NCBI GenBank assembly: GCA_003952965.2 | Contig: CM025853.1 | Span: 22,447,300 to 22,511,299 of the forward strand | DNA length: 64,000 nt | Reading direction: 5' to 3' | Source: Morella rubra | Taxonomy: Eukaryota; Streptophyta; Magnoliopsida; Fagales; Myricaceae | Shown here: one piece after another, positions 62,383 through 64,000 of the stretch | Layout of the letters: each line of letters opens with the position of its first letter | Position numbering within the stretch: position 1 is the first letter of the stretch | The notes under the pieces: model-generated | Database searches by the model: none | Told to the model about the DNA's origin: nothing | What the model saw: only the letters and a program-made list of their open reading frames with translations | Made by a program: the position numbers and the translations under genes

Positions 62383-62722
62383 GGAGGAGATTAAGGAGGG
62401 TAAGGATCCAAATATTGCTTTTGCAGAACTGAATTGTACAAAGTTGTAATTGTTTGGTACAGGGAGAAACATTGTGGGAGTCTTCCCTCCCCAAAAGAAA
62501 AACGGAGGAGATGAATAGTTCAGACAGCAGAAGAGATTTCCCGCATCACGTTCTACTAGTCGATGTCTCCATACCTTAAAGTTCATTCTACTCAGAGATC
62601 CTGCAACCACTGCCAATTATGTTCTCTGTGTTTTTCTGTCACTCTCCTTTTCCCTGTTCTATAGAATGGTCTTCTGCTCAACACAATCTCTCTCTCAATC
62701 ACTTCTCTCTTTCTCTGCTAGT
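62383..62722 (+). pseudogene. GT47 last-exon and 3' UTR fragment
   Basis: Copy of 49650-49930 (duplicated block A'), same orientation. It starts inside the final codons (GGAGGAGATTAAGGAGGGTA) and continues through the 3' UTR. The rest of the glycosyltransferase is absent. It carries about 40 extra bases (AGGATCCAAATATTGCTTTT onward) relative to the copy at 49.7 kb. Confidence 0.88.
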
Positions 62723-62739
62723 GTGGCAGCCCGGCCTAA

Positions 62740-62746
62740 AAGAGCC

Positions 62747-62779
<33 letters not shown>

Positions 62780-63060
62780 AAAGTTTAAGCACCAAGGTCC
62801 GTTGAAATTAATTGGAGTTTCCTCTTTCGCTTTTCCGATATTCGAGCATTCTTATCCGTTTCTTTAAATTTGGCTCTTTATTTTTAATTAAAAAATATAT
62901 TTTTATATTTTAATTATTAATTTTTTTAAATATTTTTAATAGTTTTATTTTAATTATTATTTTTTTATTCTATTTAAATATTATTTTTAAAAAAATTTTA
63001 TTCTTTTTTTAACATTTTATTTATTTTTAAGGGTATAAAAAAAAAGAAAAATAAAATAAA

Positions 63061-63110
<50 letters not shown>

Positions 63111-63118
63111 AAAGAAAA
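62740..63118. repeat. Low-complexity A/T tracts
   Basis: Poly-A at 62749-62777 and a long A run at about 63063-63108, separated by TTTTTAATTATT-type sequence. Frames across it are homopolymer artefacts. Confidence 0.9.
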
Positions 63119-63469
63119 GAGGAGAGTGTGAGGGGAAGAAAGAAAAAGAAAAAAAAAGATAGATATTAATATTTTAAGATAGTGAAGTGAATAGTAGTGT
63201 TTAAAAATAGAGAACAACTGTTCACATGTTAAAATTTGTTATAATAGATAAGCTGCTAAGTTTTTTGACTTTTTTGTTAAATTGATTCTCTATTTTAACC
63301 AAAATATTAGAATAGAGAACCTGCTAGGAATGATCTTAAATGTTCGGCTTAATTATTCTGTTCTATGGGTTTAAACCTTTTTCCCAATTTAATTCCCTTC
63401 AATGTTCGTTCCACACTAGTTTATGGGCTCTTTCAAGTCCATCCATCAAGCCGGCCTAGAGCTTCAGGG

Positions 63470-63693
63470 GCGTTCGGGAGCTAAAATTTTGAGACTTAAA
63501 AATTTTATGAGTTTTAGAGTTTGTGAAAAAATAAAGAAATTTTATGAGATTTGATGAAAAAGTGAAGAGAGAGAAGATTTAAATGAATATTATAATAAAA
63601 AAGAATAATTGATAAAAAAAAAAAATATTATTTTATAATTTTTTAATGAAAGTTAAAATTTTGGGGTGAAAACCACTTAAACAGGAAATTCCT
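63470..63693. mobile_element. MITE family C, copy 3
   Basis: Begins GGGCGTTCGGGAGCTAAAAT and ends TTAAAATTTTGGGGTGAAAA then CCACTTAAACAGG. Inside are GAGTTTGTGAAAAAATAAAG and ATTATAATAAAAAAGAATAA, shared with 33068-33257. The best-preserved of the three copies. Confidence 0.65.
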
Positions 63694-64000
63694 ACTACAG
63701 AGGCCACTTCAAGTGCGATAAAATAGCACACGTGTCCCTTAATTTTTTCTATTTTCCATGAAATGTTAAAATATTGTTAGTTAGAATCCTCATAAGAAGA
63801 TAAAAACCTGCATATCTGAATTGAGTCAAAGAATTGTAAAACTCGTCGAAGCATAGATTGGTGCCCTTCAATTCCACAACAACATCCAGAAGGAACAGAG
63901 GACAAAGTGGAGATGATGATGATGATGTTGCTGTGACTAGGAAGTAGGGCGCCAACTTGAAACATTTCTGTTTATGTCTACAATCAGGGGCAGAACTACA

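Noticed and set aside
63060-63118. Long A run as a LINE poly-A tail
   Set aside because: No LINE coding sequence precedes it on either strand and no target duplication is visible.
63017-63217. Open frame of mostly Phe
   Set aside because: Homopolymer A/T artefact.

Overview
This is nuclear DNA from a flowering plant, most likely a eudicot and perhaps woody, although the species cannot be fixed from the sequence alone. The gene families are plant-specific or have plant-type architecture: a FAN1 nuclease with many introns, a PORR organelle-splicing factor, a plant voltage-gated proton channel homologue, a GT47 xyloglucan-type glycosyltransferase, a plant aldo-keto reductase, and remnants of legumain and SAUR genes. 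The intergenic DNA is AT-rich and full of LINE, hAT, solo-LTR and MITE debris. There is no operon structure, CRISPR array, rRNA gene or convincing tRNA gene.

Layout. 1-6.2 kb is repeat-rich: a 3-copy tandem repeat, two LINE fragments, a solo LTR nested in one of them, and a hAT fragment. 6.6-17.2 kb (+) is a complete FAN1 gene whose 14 exons add up to exactly 961 codons including the stop. 17.2-19.0 kb is a LINE copy inverted relative to the one at 4.0-5.6 kb. 20.8-21.0 kb is a SAUR remnant. 22.3-24.3 kb (-) is a vacuolar processing enzyme (legumain) pseudogene with several lesions. 25.19-26.25 kb is a hAT-type element with a perfect 8-bp target duplication. 27.8-29.2 kb (-) is an intact single-exon WTF1-like PORR gene. 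29.2-41.4 kb has no convincing gene and carries at least three MITE families, a hAT-like element and a 379-bp tandem array. 41.6-43.1 kb (-) is an unrecognised plant gene with a clear splice structure. 45.8-46.6 kb (-) is an intact Hv1-like proton channel gene. 48.0-49.7 kb (+) is a GT47 glycosyltransferase with one frameshift. 50.8-54.1 kb (-) is a five-exon aldo-keto reductase with an altered C terminus. 54.9-55.8 kb is a hAT element with a zinc-finger transposase remnant. 60.7-62.7 kb is a second, rearranged copy of the AKR/GT47 neighbourhood.

How it fits together. The genes do not form a pathway: DNA interstrand-crosslink repair (FAN1), organellar intron splicing (WTF1-like), proton conduction (Hv1-like), cell-wall polysaccharide synthesis (GT47) and carbonyl reduction (AKR). 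The AKR/GT47 region is a small tandem-duplication zone. The right-hand copy joins the middle of AKR exon 3 directly to the end of a GT47 gene, which one deletion in a former tandem array would explain.

I found no convincing new multi-gene system. The most rewarding loci are the plant Hv1-like channel, which lacks two landmark charges of animal Hv1; the AKR/GT47 breakpoint; and the nested transposons that can be ordered in time because empty sites or target duplications are visible. Exon coordinates were worked out by eye from splice signals and reading frame and may be off by a few bases.
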